Source: an uncultured Actinomycetes bacterium (GTDB taxonomy: Bacteria > Actinomycetota > Acidimicrobiia > Acidimicrobiales > Acidimicrobilacustridaceae). From it: DNA of 7,441 bases. The stretch is taken from NCBI GenBank assembly GCA_945957335.1, contig CAMFLJ010000188.1, positions 1 to 7,441 of the forward strand, read 5' to 3'. Position 1 is the stretch's first letter; the number at the start of each line of letters is the position of its first letter. The position numbers and the translations under genes were made by a program. Of this stretch, positions 1 through 5,577 are shown piece by piece. Below the pieces are notes generated by a model. That model did no database searches. It saw nothing but the letters and a program-made list of their open reading frames with translations, and had not been told where the DNA came from.

Positions 1-45
1 CCACTATCCTCTTCGTCGGCAGCGTCAGATGTGTATAAGAGACAG
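1..45 (+). other. Illumina Nextera i5 adapter left at the contig end (not genomic)
   Basis: Bases 27-45 are the 19-bp Tn5 mosaic end (AGATGTGTATAAGAGACAG), and 13-45 together match the complete 33-base Nextera read-1 transposase adapter. Bases 5-12 (TATCCTCT) are the i5 index I know as N503/S503. Bases 1-4 (CCAC) match the end of the preceding flow-cell oligo (ACAC) except at base 1. Index, linker and mosaic end sit in the exact library order, so this is unremoved sequencing adapter and not a natural transposon end. Genomic sequence starts at 46. Peptides read through it (MYKRQ and MCIRDR on the + strand, LSLIHI on the - strand) are artefacts. Confidence 0.98.
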
Positions 46-888
46 ACCCAGGTGTTCGTGTTCCCGGCCGACCACCAGCGCACCCGGCTCACCCACGCCC
101 TCGAGGTGGCCCAGGTCGCCACCGCCGTGGCCCGCGCCACGGGGCTCAACGTCGCCCTCACCGAGGCCATCGCCCTCGGCCACGACTGCGGCCACGGGCC
201 CGGCGGGCACGCCAGCGAGGACGCCTTCGACCGCTTCCTCCCCGGGGGCTACCACCATGCCCGCTGGGGCGCCGACGTGGTGCTGGCGCCCCTCAACCTC
301 TGCACCGAGACGCTCGACGGCATCCGCAACCACTCGTGGTCGTGCCCCACCCCCGCCACGCCCGAGGGCGCGGTGGTGAGCTGGGCCGACCGGTGCGCCT
401 ACACCGCCCACGACCTCGAGGACGCCATCTCCGCCGGCGTCGTCGACCCGGCCGACGTGCCCGCCGACATCGTGGCGGTCCTTGGCGCCACCCGGCGCGA
501 GCAGCTGCACACGCTCGTCACCGCCCTGGTCGACACCATCACCTCGACGGGCGTGGTGGGGATGGACCCGACCACCGCCGACGCCCTCGCCCGCCTCCGT
601 CGCTTCGACTACGAGCACATCTACGACCGGCCCTCGTCCGTCGCCCAGGGCCGGGCGGTGGTGGCGGTGCTGGGTGCCCTGGTCGAGCACCTCGCCGAGC
701 ATCCCGACCTGCTGCCCGGCCCGACCGAGGCGGCGGAGGCCGACCCCCTCGGCGCCGCGGTCACCTACGTCGCCGGCATGACCGACCGCTTCGCGTTCGA
801 CACCGCGGTGCGCCTGCTCGACTGGCCACCCGACCAGCTCCCGCACGGCATCGACAGCCCGTCCACGACGGCCTCGGGAGCGCGCTGA
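46..888 (+). CDS. dgt: dGTP triphosphohydrolase-like HD-domain protein, 5'-truncated
   Basis: The fragment has 280 residues and ends at TGA 886-888; its 5' end is cut at the adapter junction. The family hydrolyses dGTP or other dNTPs to the nucleoside plus triphosphate in the cytoplasm, controlling dNTP pools. Numbering from base 46, the metal-binding HD signature is visible: RLTHALEV with His17, GHDCGHGPGGH with His46-Asp47 and His50, and SWADRCAYTAHDLEDA with Asp115. TQVF before the first His resembles the usual KTQVF segment, so roughly 50-60 N-terminal residues are probably missing. The complete protein would then be about 330-340 residues, a short-type family member. The ATG at base 31 lies in adapter and is not a start. 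It converges on the CLC gene with 18 bp between stops. Family assignment is firm; preference for dGTP over other dNTPs cannot be read from sequence. Confidence 0.9.
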   Translation, partial: TQVFVFPADHQRTRLTHALEVAQVATAVARATGLNVALTEAIALGHDCGHGPGGHASEDAFDRFLPGGYHHARWGADVVLAPLNLCTETLDGIRNHSWSCPTPATPEGAVVSWADRCAYTAHDLEDAISAGVVDPADVPADIVAVLGATRREQLHTLVTALVDTITSTGVVGMDPTTADALARLRRFDYEHIYDRPSSVAQGRAVVAVLGALVEHLAEHPDLLPGPTEAAEADPLGAAVTYVAGMTDRFAFDTAVRLLDWPPDQLPHGIDSPSTTASGAR

Positions 889-906
889 CCCGCCGACCTC
901 GGCAGC

Positions 907-2247
907 TCAGGCCTCGTCGGCCGATCCGGCGTCGGGCCCGGGGTCGGGTGGCCCCACCGGCGTGCGATCGGGCCGCAGCTGGTAGCTCGTCACCGAGGAG
1001 GTGCCCATCACCAGCTCGGCGGCCACCGCGGCGAGCAGGCCCGGCACCACGAACCCGGGTTGACCCGTCGTCTCGGCCACGAACATCACCGCCGCCAACG
1101 GCACGCGGTAGCCCGCCCCGAGGAACGCGGCCACGCCGATCACGGTGAACAGGCCCGTGTCGAGCTCGTGCAAGGCGCCCCCCACCAGGCGGCCGGTGAG
1201 CGCACCGCCCACCACGAGGGGCACGAACAGGCCGCCCACCCCGCCGCCGCCGACCACGGTGGTCGTGGCCGCGCAGCGCACCACCAGCAGGATCGCCACC
1301 GCCCACAGGGCGCGCGACGGGTCGAGGGCCCACTCGATGGCCGAGTAGCCGGGGCCGAACGACAGCGGTGAGCCCGTCGCCCAGTTGGACACGAGCACGA
1401 AGACGGCGAGCAGCCCGCCGGCGACGAGCACCCTCGACCACGCCGGGGCCACCGCGGCGAGCGCCTTGGCCCGACGGAGGCTCCACGCGAACAGACGGGC
1501 CCCGAAGGCGGCGAGCAGGCCCAGGCCGATGGCGGCGAGGAGGTCGCGGTAGGCGAAGGGCACCGGGCCCGAGACGGGGAAGAGCGACTCGGTGCCGTGG
1601 AAGGCGGCGAAGGTGAGGTAGCCGGTGGCGGCGCCGACGAGCGACGGCAGCAGCATCCGGCGGGCGAAGTCGTCCTGGTAGGGCACCTCGAGGGCGAAGA
1701 TCGCCCCGGTGGCCGGCGCCTTGAAGATGGCGGCCACACCGGCGGCCGCGCCGGCCACGAGCAGCACCCGACGGTCGCGGGGGCTCGGCAGACGCCCGGT
1801 GAAGCGCCGCACCCAGGCCCCCACCACCGTGCCGGTGTAGATCGAGGGGCCCTCCAGCCCCATCGGGCCACCCAGGCCGAGGGTGGCGACCGCCCCGAGC
1901 GTGCGGGCCACGAAGGGCCGGGCCGGGTACGGGTGGGCCTCGTCGTGGAAGCCCACCAGGTACTCGTCGGCCGTCGAGGGGCTCACGCCGCCGCCTCCGC
2001 CGACCCACCGCAGCACCACCGCGGTGAGCGCCAGGCCCAGGGCCGGGGCGCCGGCGACGACCCAGAGGGGCAGCTCGACGACGCGCCGCTCGATGCCGAG
2101 CACCACCGTGTCGAGCAGCGCCACAGCCGCGCCCGTGACCACCCCGACCACCGCGGCCAGGGCGACGACCTCCCACGTGCGGCGGGCGAGGTCGCCCAGC
2201 TCCTCGCGGCGGCCCTCCATCGACGGCCGGTGGCGCCAGGCCCTCAT
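907..2247 (-). CDS. CLC-family chloride channel or transporter
   Basis: A 446-residue, highly hydrophobic membrane protein spanning the CLC core, with no C-terminal CBS domains. Landmarks in order: a gating motif GLEGP (130-134) in place of the usual GREGP, keeping gating Glu132; the AAAGVAAIFKAPATGAIFALE segment (167-187), matching the family's GLAAAFNAPLAGxxFxxE; GGGVGGLFVP (334-343), matching GGxFAP; and a C-terminal SYQ (421-423) whose Tyr422 likely equals the central anion-binding Tyr. Two positions differ from H+/Cl- exchangers. The residue after Glu187 is Val188, where exchangers have the internal proton glutamate, and the GSGIP loop is replaced by VSPSTADEY (88-96). The family moves Cl- or related anions across the membrane for pH, volume or anion homeostasis. 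ATG 2247 follows a GGTGG at 2252-2256 with a short 4-nt spacer, and an in-frame stop lies just upstream; ATG 2220 is an alternative. Divergent from the flavoreductase operon. Confidence 0.92.
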   Translation of the reverse strand: MRAWRHRPSMEGRREELGDLARRTWEVVALAAVVGVVTGAAVALLDTVVLGIERRVVELPLWVVAGAPALGLALTAVVLRWVGGGGGVSPSTADEYLVGFHDEAHPYPARPFVARTLGAVATLGLGGPMGLEGPSIYTGTVVGAWVRRFTGRLPSPRDRRVLLVAGAAAGVAAIFKAPATGAIFALEVPYQDDFARRMLLPSLVGAATGYLTFAAFHGTESLFPVSGPVPFAYRDLLAAIGLGLLAAFGARLFAWSLRRAKALAAVAPAWSRVLVAGGLLAVFVLVSNWATGSPLSFGPGYSAIEWALDPSRALWAVAILLVVRCAATTTVVGGGGVGGLFVPLVVGGALTGRLVGGALHELDTGLFTVIGVAAFLGAGYRVPLAAVMFVAETTGQPGFVVPGLLAAVAAELVMGTSSVTSYQLRPDRTPVGPPDPGPDAGSADEA

Positions 2248-2262
2248 TGCGCCACCACATCA

Positions 2263-2278
2263 GTTGCCATACCGCAAC
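2263..2278. repeat. Inverted repeat GTTGC-N6-GCAAC, possible operator
   Basis: GTTGC (2263-2267) and GCAAC (2274-2278) form a perfect 5-bp dyad around CATACC. It lies 16-31 bp upstream of the CLC start, in the divergent intergenic region, where a repressor or activator of either gene could bind. The arms are short, so chance is possible and no regulator can be named. A TANNNT-like TATGGT on the - strand (2277-2282) overlaps it and could be a -10 element for the CLC gene, but I see no convincing -35. Confidence 0.3.
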
Positions 2279-2288
2279 CATATCGTGC

Positions 2289-2313
2289 GGAACCGGGATC
2301 GCCGAGGCCCGTC
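2289..2313 (+). promoter_or_regulatory. Candidate ECF-sigma promoter of the flavoreductase operon
   Basis: GGAAC(C) at 2289-2294 is followed after 16 nt (2294-2309) by CGTC at 2310-2313. This fits the GGAAC-N16/17-CGTC or CGTT consensus of actinobacterial ECF sigma factors of the SigE/SigH type. Transcription would start near 2319-2322, leaving a leader of about 75 nt before GTG 2395. GGAAC and GTTCC (2314-2318) also form a 5-bp inverted repeat, an alternative explanation for part of the match. No sigma or anti-sigma gene lies in the window. Confidence 0.5.
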
Positions 2314-2324
2314 GTTCCTACCTT

Positions 2325-2357
2325 CCTCTTACCTTCGCGGGCGACCACCTCTTACCT
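2325..2357. repeat. 10-bp direct repeat CCTCTTACCT x2 in the operon leader
   Basis: Identical copies of CCTCTTACCT lie at 2325-2334 and 2348-2357, 23 bp start to start (about two helical turns). A related CCTACCTTC occurs just before them at 2317-2325. The AT-containing sequence stands out from its GC-rich surroundings. Tandem same-face half-sites of this spacing suit a response-regulator-type activator or repressor. If the ECF promoter is correct, the copies lie in the transcribed leader. Confidence 0.4.
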
Positions 2358-2382
2358 GCTGCGCCGATCCTTGGGGCACCAT

Positions 2383-2387
2383 GGGAG
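2383..2387 (+). promoter_or_regulatory. Shine-Dalgarno site for the flavoreductase gene
   Basis: GGGAG at 2383-2387 is separated by 7 nt from GTG 2395. This is the best ribosome-binding site in the window and fixes the GTG at 2395 as the start. Upstream codons in this frame read through the CLC gene's antisense strand and the promoter region, and are not part of the protein. Confidence 0.75.
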
Positions 2388-2394
2388 CCCGACC

Positions 2395-3846
2395 GTGACC
2401 ACCCTCGAGACCCCTCCCCCCGACGCGTCCGGCCGGCCGACCGCTCCCCTGCCTCCCGTGCCCCCGCCCTCACCCTCGGCGCCGTCCCCCGCGGCCCAGC
2501 CCCTCCCGCTCCCCCGCACCCCCAAGGTCCGCACCGCCGAGGTGCTCGTCGGGTTCTGGGCGTTCTTCGTCGTCGTGGTCGGCCTGTGGATCGGCCAGGG
2601 CGGCGTGCGCGACCTCTCGGCGGGCTGGACCCCCGCCTGGACCTCCATCTCGCAGATCACCGGCCTGCTGGCCTCGGCGCTCGGCCTCGCCGGGCTCGTG
2701 CTGGTCGCCCGCCTCCGCTGCATCGAGCGCCGGGCCGGGCTCGACCACGTCTTCGTCTGGCACAAGTGGCTGGGCTCCTCGATGGCCATCCTCGTCGGGC
2801 TCCACGTGGGCGCCAGCCTCGTGTACTGGTCCGACGGCCAGAGCCTGTGGCAGTCGCTCGTCGACCTCACGGGCCGCGAGCCCTACATGGCCGGCGCCAC
2901 CGTCGGCGCCCTCCTCGTCGCCCTCGTCACGATCACCTCCATTCGCTCGATCCGCCGCAGCCTGTCCTACGAGACCTGGTACTTCGTCCACCTGACCGCC
3001 TACGTCGGCCTGGCCCTCGCCTTCGCCCACGAGGTCGTGCTCGGCGGGCACTTCACCGGCGGCGGCGCGGCCTGGTGGTTCTGGGTGCTCGCCCACGTCG
3101 CCGTCGTCGTCGCCCTGCTGTGGGGCCGGTGGGGCCGCCTGCTCGCGTCGATGGCCCGTCCGCTGCGGCTGACCTCCGTGCAGCCGGTTGCACCCGGCAC
3201 GGTCGAGATCCGCCTCGCCGGCAAGGGGCTGCGCCACATCGAGGCCGACGCCGGCCAGTTCGCCATCCTCCGACCCCTCGCCGCCCGGCTCTGGTGGCAG
3301 GGGCACCCCTTCAGCCTCTCGGCCGAGCCCACCACCGCCGGCCTGCGCTTCACCGTGAAGGACCGCGGCGACGCCTCCCGGGCCATCACCGAGCTGCCCA
3401 TCGGCACCCGCATCGCCGTCGAGGGCCCCTACGGCGCCCTCACCCCCGACGAGCTCGACCCCCACCGCCGCCTCGTGATGGTGGTCGGCGGCGTCGGCGT
3501 GGCCCCGGCCCGCGCCCTGCTGCAGCGCCTCCCCCGCACCGGCCCCGGCGACGGCCCGATCGTGCTGTTCCGGGCCCGCAGCACCGCCGAGCTCGTGCAC
3601 TTCGACGAGCTGAGGGCCCTCGCCCAGGCCCGGGGCGGCACCGTGCTCACCCTCGTGGGCCCGTCGGCCACGCTCGCCGTGGGCGACCCGTTCAGCGCCG
3701 ACAGCCTGCGCTCGGCCATCCCCGACGTCGCCGAGCGCCAGGCCTTCGTCTGCGGTCCCGAGCGCCTCATCGCCGCCGCCCGCTCGGGCCTGCGGGCTGC
3801 CGGCGTGCCCCACTCCTGCATCCACTTCGAGCGGTCCTGGTGGTGA
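2395..3846 (+). CDS. Ferric reductase/NOX-like transmembrane flavocytochrome (ferredoxin reductase family)
   Basis: 483 residues from GTG 2395. A Pro/Ser-rich cytosolic leader (1-45) precedes about six membrane segments (roughly 48-68, 84-106, 127-143, 165-184, 195-216, 225-246). Two His pairs lie in helices: His123/His137 (14 apart) and His199/His212 (13 apart), the spacing of bis-heme NOX enzymes. From about 255 comes a cytosolic FNR-type reductase module: FAD-binding motif HPFSLS (304-309), nucleotide-binding GGVGVAP (365-371) and a C-terminal CGP (453-455). The family passes electrons from NAD(P)H through FAD and two hemes to the outer membrane face, reducing ferric iron, oxygen or a partner protein. 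The gene stops 4 bp before an exported FMN-binding protein, followed by ApbE, so the likely direct acceptor is covalent FMN on that partner. Family is firm; NADH versus NADPH and the final acceptor are unknown. Confidence 0.93.
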   Translation: MTTLETPPPDASGRPTAPLPPVPPPSPSAPSPAAQPLPLPRTPKVRTAEVLVGFWAFFVVVVGLWIGQGGVRDLSAGWTPAWTSISQITGLLASALGLAGLVLVARLRCIERRAGLDHVFVWHKWLGSSMAILVGLHVGASLVYWSDGQSLWQSLVDLTGREPYMAGATVGALLVALVTITSIRSIRRSLSYETWYFVHLTAYVGLALAFAHEVVLGGHFTGGGAAWWFWVLAHVAVVVALLWGRWGRLLASMARPLRLTSVQPVAPGTVEIRLAGKGLRHIEADAGQFAILRPLAARLWWQGHPFSLSAEPTTAGLRFTVKDRGDASRAITELPIGTRIAVEGPYGALTPDELDPHRRLVMVVGGVGVAPARALLQRLPRTGPGDGPIVLFRARSTAELVHFDELRALAQARGGTVLTLVGPSATLAVGDPFSADSLRSAIPDVAERQAFVCGPERLIAAARSGLRAAGVPHSCIHFERSWW

Positions 3847-3850
3847 ACCG

Positions 3851-4456
3851 GTGACCGACGCCCCTCCCCCCCACTCGACCCCCGACCCCCCGTATCCCGT
3901 CCAGGGTCAGACCCCCGGCCCCGGCGGGCGTGGGCGGCCGGCGTCACTGGCGCGGCGCGTGGTCCCCGCCGTGGCCATCCTCGGCGCCGCCGGTGGCCTG
4001 CTCGTGCTGCTCGACCACCCCGGCAGCGGTGAGGCCGCCGCCGGGACCGGCTCCGGCACCGCGCCCGCCCCGGGCTCGACCACGGCGCCCTCGACCACCC
4101 CGACCCCGAGCACCGTTCCCAGCGGCGGCGCCTCGCCGGGCCGCTCGACCACCACCACGGTGCCGGCCACCCCCACCTGCACGGGCACGACCGTCACCGG
4201 CGACTCCACCTCCACCCGCTACGGGCCGGTGCAGGTGAAGATCACCGTCGACTCCTCGGGCAAGATCTGCGCCGCCGACGCGGTCGCCTCCCCGAACAAC
4301 GACCGCAAGTCGCAGGCGATCAACTCGCGAGCCGTGCCCCAGCTCGACCAGAAGGCGGTGGCCGCCGGCAACGCCTCGTTCAACGGCGTCAGCGGGGCCA
4401 CCATCACCTCCAACGCCTACAAGAAGTCGCTGCAGTCGGCGCTCGACAAGGCCTGA
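3851..4456 (+). CDS. Exported FMN-binding domain protein (covalent flavin carrier)
   Basis: 201 residues from GTG 3851, preceded by a weak GGTGG (3839-3843, 7-nt spacer) inside the end of the reductase gene. A Pro-rich N-terminus carries an RR pair (35-36), then a hydrophobic segment (37-54) that may be an anchor or a signal peptide (possible cleavage after Ala62-Ala-Ala64). A low-complexity Gly/Ala/Pro/Ser/Thr linker (about 57-108) leads to an FMN_bind domain (109-201) with RYGPVQVKITV (123-133) and the flavinylation motif NGVSGATITS (178-187). By family knowledge Thr184, the T of SGAT, would receive FMN through a phosphoester bond from ApbE, encoded next. Asn178 replaces the commonly seen Asp. 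Cys110 and Cys140 could form a disulfide outside the cell. Likely role: extracytoplasmic one- or two-electron carrier accepting electrons from the reductase. Domain firm; partner and acceptor inferred from context. Confidence 0.9.
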   Translation: MTDAPPPHSTPDPPYPVQGQTPGPGGRGRPASLARRVVPAVAILGAAGGLLVLLDHPGSGEAAAGTGSGTAPAPGSTTAPSTTPTPSTVPSGGASPGRSTTTTVPATPTCTGTTVTGDSTSTRYGPVQVKITVDSSGKICAADAVASPNNDRKSQAINSRAVPQLDQKAVAAGNASFNGVSGATITSNAYKKSLQSALDKA

Positions 4457-4458
4457 CC

Positions 4459-5241
4459 GTGGAGGTCGTCGGCCGCCACCCGTTCCGGGCCACCCACCCG
4501 TGCATGGGCACGATGGCCAGCCTCCACGTGCACGACGAGGCCGACGAGACGGTCCTCGTCGCCGCCGCACAGGCCGTGGCCGCCGAGCTCGACCGCCTCG
4601 AGGCGATGTTCTCGACCTTCCGCCGCGACAGCGAGATCAGCCGCACCAACCGCCGTGAGCTGCACCTGCTCGACTGCTCGCCCGAGGTCGTCGACGTCCT
4701 CGACGCCTGCACCTGGCTCGAGCACGCCAGTGGTGGCGCCTTCACGGTCCACCCTCCCGACCGGCCCGGCACCATCGACCCGGCCGGCTACGTGAAGGGC
4801 TGGGCCACCGAGCGGGCCAGCCGACTGCTCACCGAGGCCGGCCTCGTCGACTGGTACCTCTCGGTCGGCGGTGACCTCCAGGCCCACGGCCACCCCCGGG
4901 GTGCCGACCGCTGGGTGTTCGCGGTGGCCCACCCGCTCCAGCCCGGCGAGGTCGTGGCCACCCTGACCGTCGACGACGGGGCCGTGGCCACCTCCGGCAC
5001 CGCCGAGCGGGGCCGCCACCTCTGGGACGGCCGCACCGGCGAGCGCGCCACCGGCCTGGCGTCGATCACGGTCACCGGGCCCCACCTGGCGTGGGCCGAC
5101 GCCCTGGCCACCGCGGCGTTCGCCATGGGGAGCGAGGGCGTCGAGTGGGTCGCCGGCTTCGACGGCTACCACGCCCTGGCCGTCGACCTCGACGGGCGGG
5201 TGGTGGCCGACCCGGTGCTGGCCGCCCACGCCACCTCCTGA
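4459..5241 (+). CDS. apbE: ApbE-type FAD:protein FMN transferase
   Basis: 260 residues from GTG 4459, 2 bp after the previous stop, with a weak AAGG at 4448-4451. ApbE uses FAD and Mg2+ to attach FMN to Thr or Ser of target proteins, here most simply Thr184 of the preceding gene. Family motifs in order: CMGT (15-18), FSTFRRDSEISRTN (51-64), GYVKGWATERA (110-120), SVGGDLQAHG (135-144), VATSGTAERG (176-185), HLWDGRTG (187-194, the usual HxxDPRTG with Gly for Pro) and ADALATAAFAMG (213-224), whose Asp214 belongs to the metal site. The MGT motif, near the start of the ApbE domain, lies only 16 residues in, leaving no room for a signal peptide or lipobox, unlike the secreted lipoprotein forms. Modification may therefore occur in the cytoplasm. 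Other starts do not add a signal sequence. Confidence 0.93.
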   Translation: MEVVGRHPFRATHPCMGTMASLHVHDEADETVLVAAAQAVAAELDRLEAMFSTFRRDSEISRTNRRELHLLDCSPEVVDVLDACTWLEHASGGAFTVHPPDRPGTIDPAGYVKGWATERASRLLTEAGLVDWYLSVGGDLQAHGHPRGADRWVFAVAHPLQPGEVVATLTVDDGAVATSGTAERGRHLWDGRTGERATGLASITVTGPHLAWADALATAAFAMGSEGVEWVAGFDGYHALAVDLDGRVVADPVLAAHATS

Positions 5242-5245
5242 GGCC

Positions 5246-5267
5246 TCCGGGCCCGTCGTGGCCCGGA
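5246..5267. other. Hairpin between convergent operons
   Basis: TCCGGGCC (5246-5253) and GGCCCGGA (5260-5267) form a perfect 8-bp stem with a 6-nt loop (CGTCGT), just after the apbE stop. The left arm lies within a 12-base segment (5242-5253) that is also perfectly complementary to 5281-5292 in the main terminator hairpin. The two folds therefore compete. It could be an accessory terminator or a 3'-end stability element. Confidence 0.55.
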
Positions 5268-5272
5268 CGCGA

Positions 5273-5300
5273 CGAAGGGCGGCCCGGAGGCCGCCCTTCG
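5273..5300. terminator. Bidirectional hairpin terminator between apbE and rpmA
   Basis: CGAAGGGCGGCC (5273-5284) and GGCCGCCCTTCG (5289-5300) make a perfect 12-bp stem with a 4-nt loop (CGGA). It starts 32 bp after the apbE stop and ends 21 bp beyond the rpmA stop on the other strand, so it can end both transcripts. Neither side has a T-tract, which is common for terminator-like hairpins in GC-rich actinobacteria. Confidence 0.8.
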
Positions 5301-5321
5301 ATCAGATCCGGTGGTGGTGCG

Positions 5322-5576
5322 TCAGTCGACGGGCAGGACGTCGACGAGCTTGCGGCCCTTGCGGGAGCCGAACTTCACCGTGCCCTGGGTGAGCGCGAAC
5401 AGCGTGTCGTCGCCGCCCTTGCCGACGTTCTCGCCGGGGTGGATGCGGGTGCCGCGCTGGCGCACGAGGATGGTGCCGGCGTTGACGGCCTGGCCGTCGA
5501 AGCGCTTCACACCGAGGCGCTTGCTCTGGGAGTCGCGGCCGTTCCGGGTGGAACCGCCGCCCTTGGTCTTCGACAT
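5322..5576 (-). CDS. rpmA: 50S ribosomal protein L27
   Basis: 84 residues, the normal L27 length (about 85). The conserved N-terminal region KGGGSTRNGRDSQSKRLGVK is followed by GTILVRQRGTRIHPGENVGKGGDDTLFA, typical of the family. L27 sits in the large ribosomal subunit with its basic N-terminus reaching toward the peptidyl-transferase centre. The N-terminus shows no extension of the kind that Firmicutes cleave off. The ATG (5574-5576) lies one base after the rplU stop, with GAAGGG inside the end of rplU as its ribosome-binding site, so the two genes are co-transcribed and probably translationally coupled. It is the last gene of its operon: terminator hairpins follow, and no obgE comes after it. 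Confidence 0.97.
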   Translation of the reverse strand: MSKTKGGGSTRNGRDSQSKRLGVKRFDGQAVNAGTILVRQRGTRIHPGENVGKGGDDTLFALTQGTVKFGSRKGRKLVDVLPVD

Positions 5577-5577
5577 G

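Noticed and set aside
1..45. Natural transposon end (Tn5-like mosaic end)
   Set aside because: The library index and sequencing linker flank it in synthetic order, so it is an adapter.
892..903. Short dyad GCCGA/TCGGC between the dGTPase and CLC stops as a terminator
   Set aside because: The loop would be only 2 nt and the usable stem 4 bp, too weak to call.
761..2281. 506-codon frame on the - strand overlapping the CLC gene in another frame
   Set aside because: Its translation is Arg/Gly/Ala-rich with no recognisable motif, as expected for an out-of-frame shadow in GC-rich DNA; the CLC frame carries all family motifs.
1597..2394. Upstream extension of the flavoreductase frame to an ATG at 1597
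   Set aside because: It would run antisense through the CLC gene and its promoter region; GGGAG plus GTG at 2395 is the natural start.
2470..3825. Long antisense frame opposite the flavoreductase
   Set aside because: Composition is Gly/Glu/Ala/His-biased without domains, and the + strand gene is certain. A similar antisense frame opposite apbE was rejected for the same reason.
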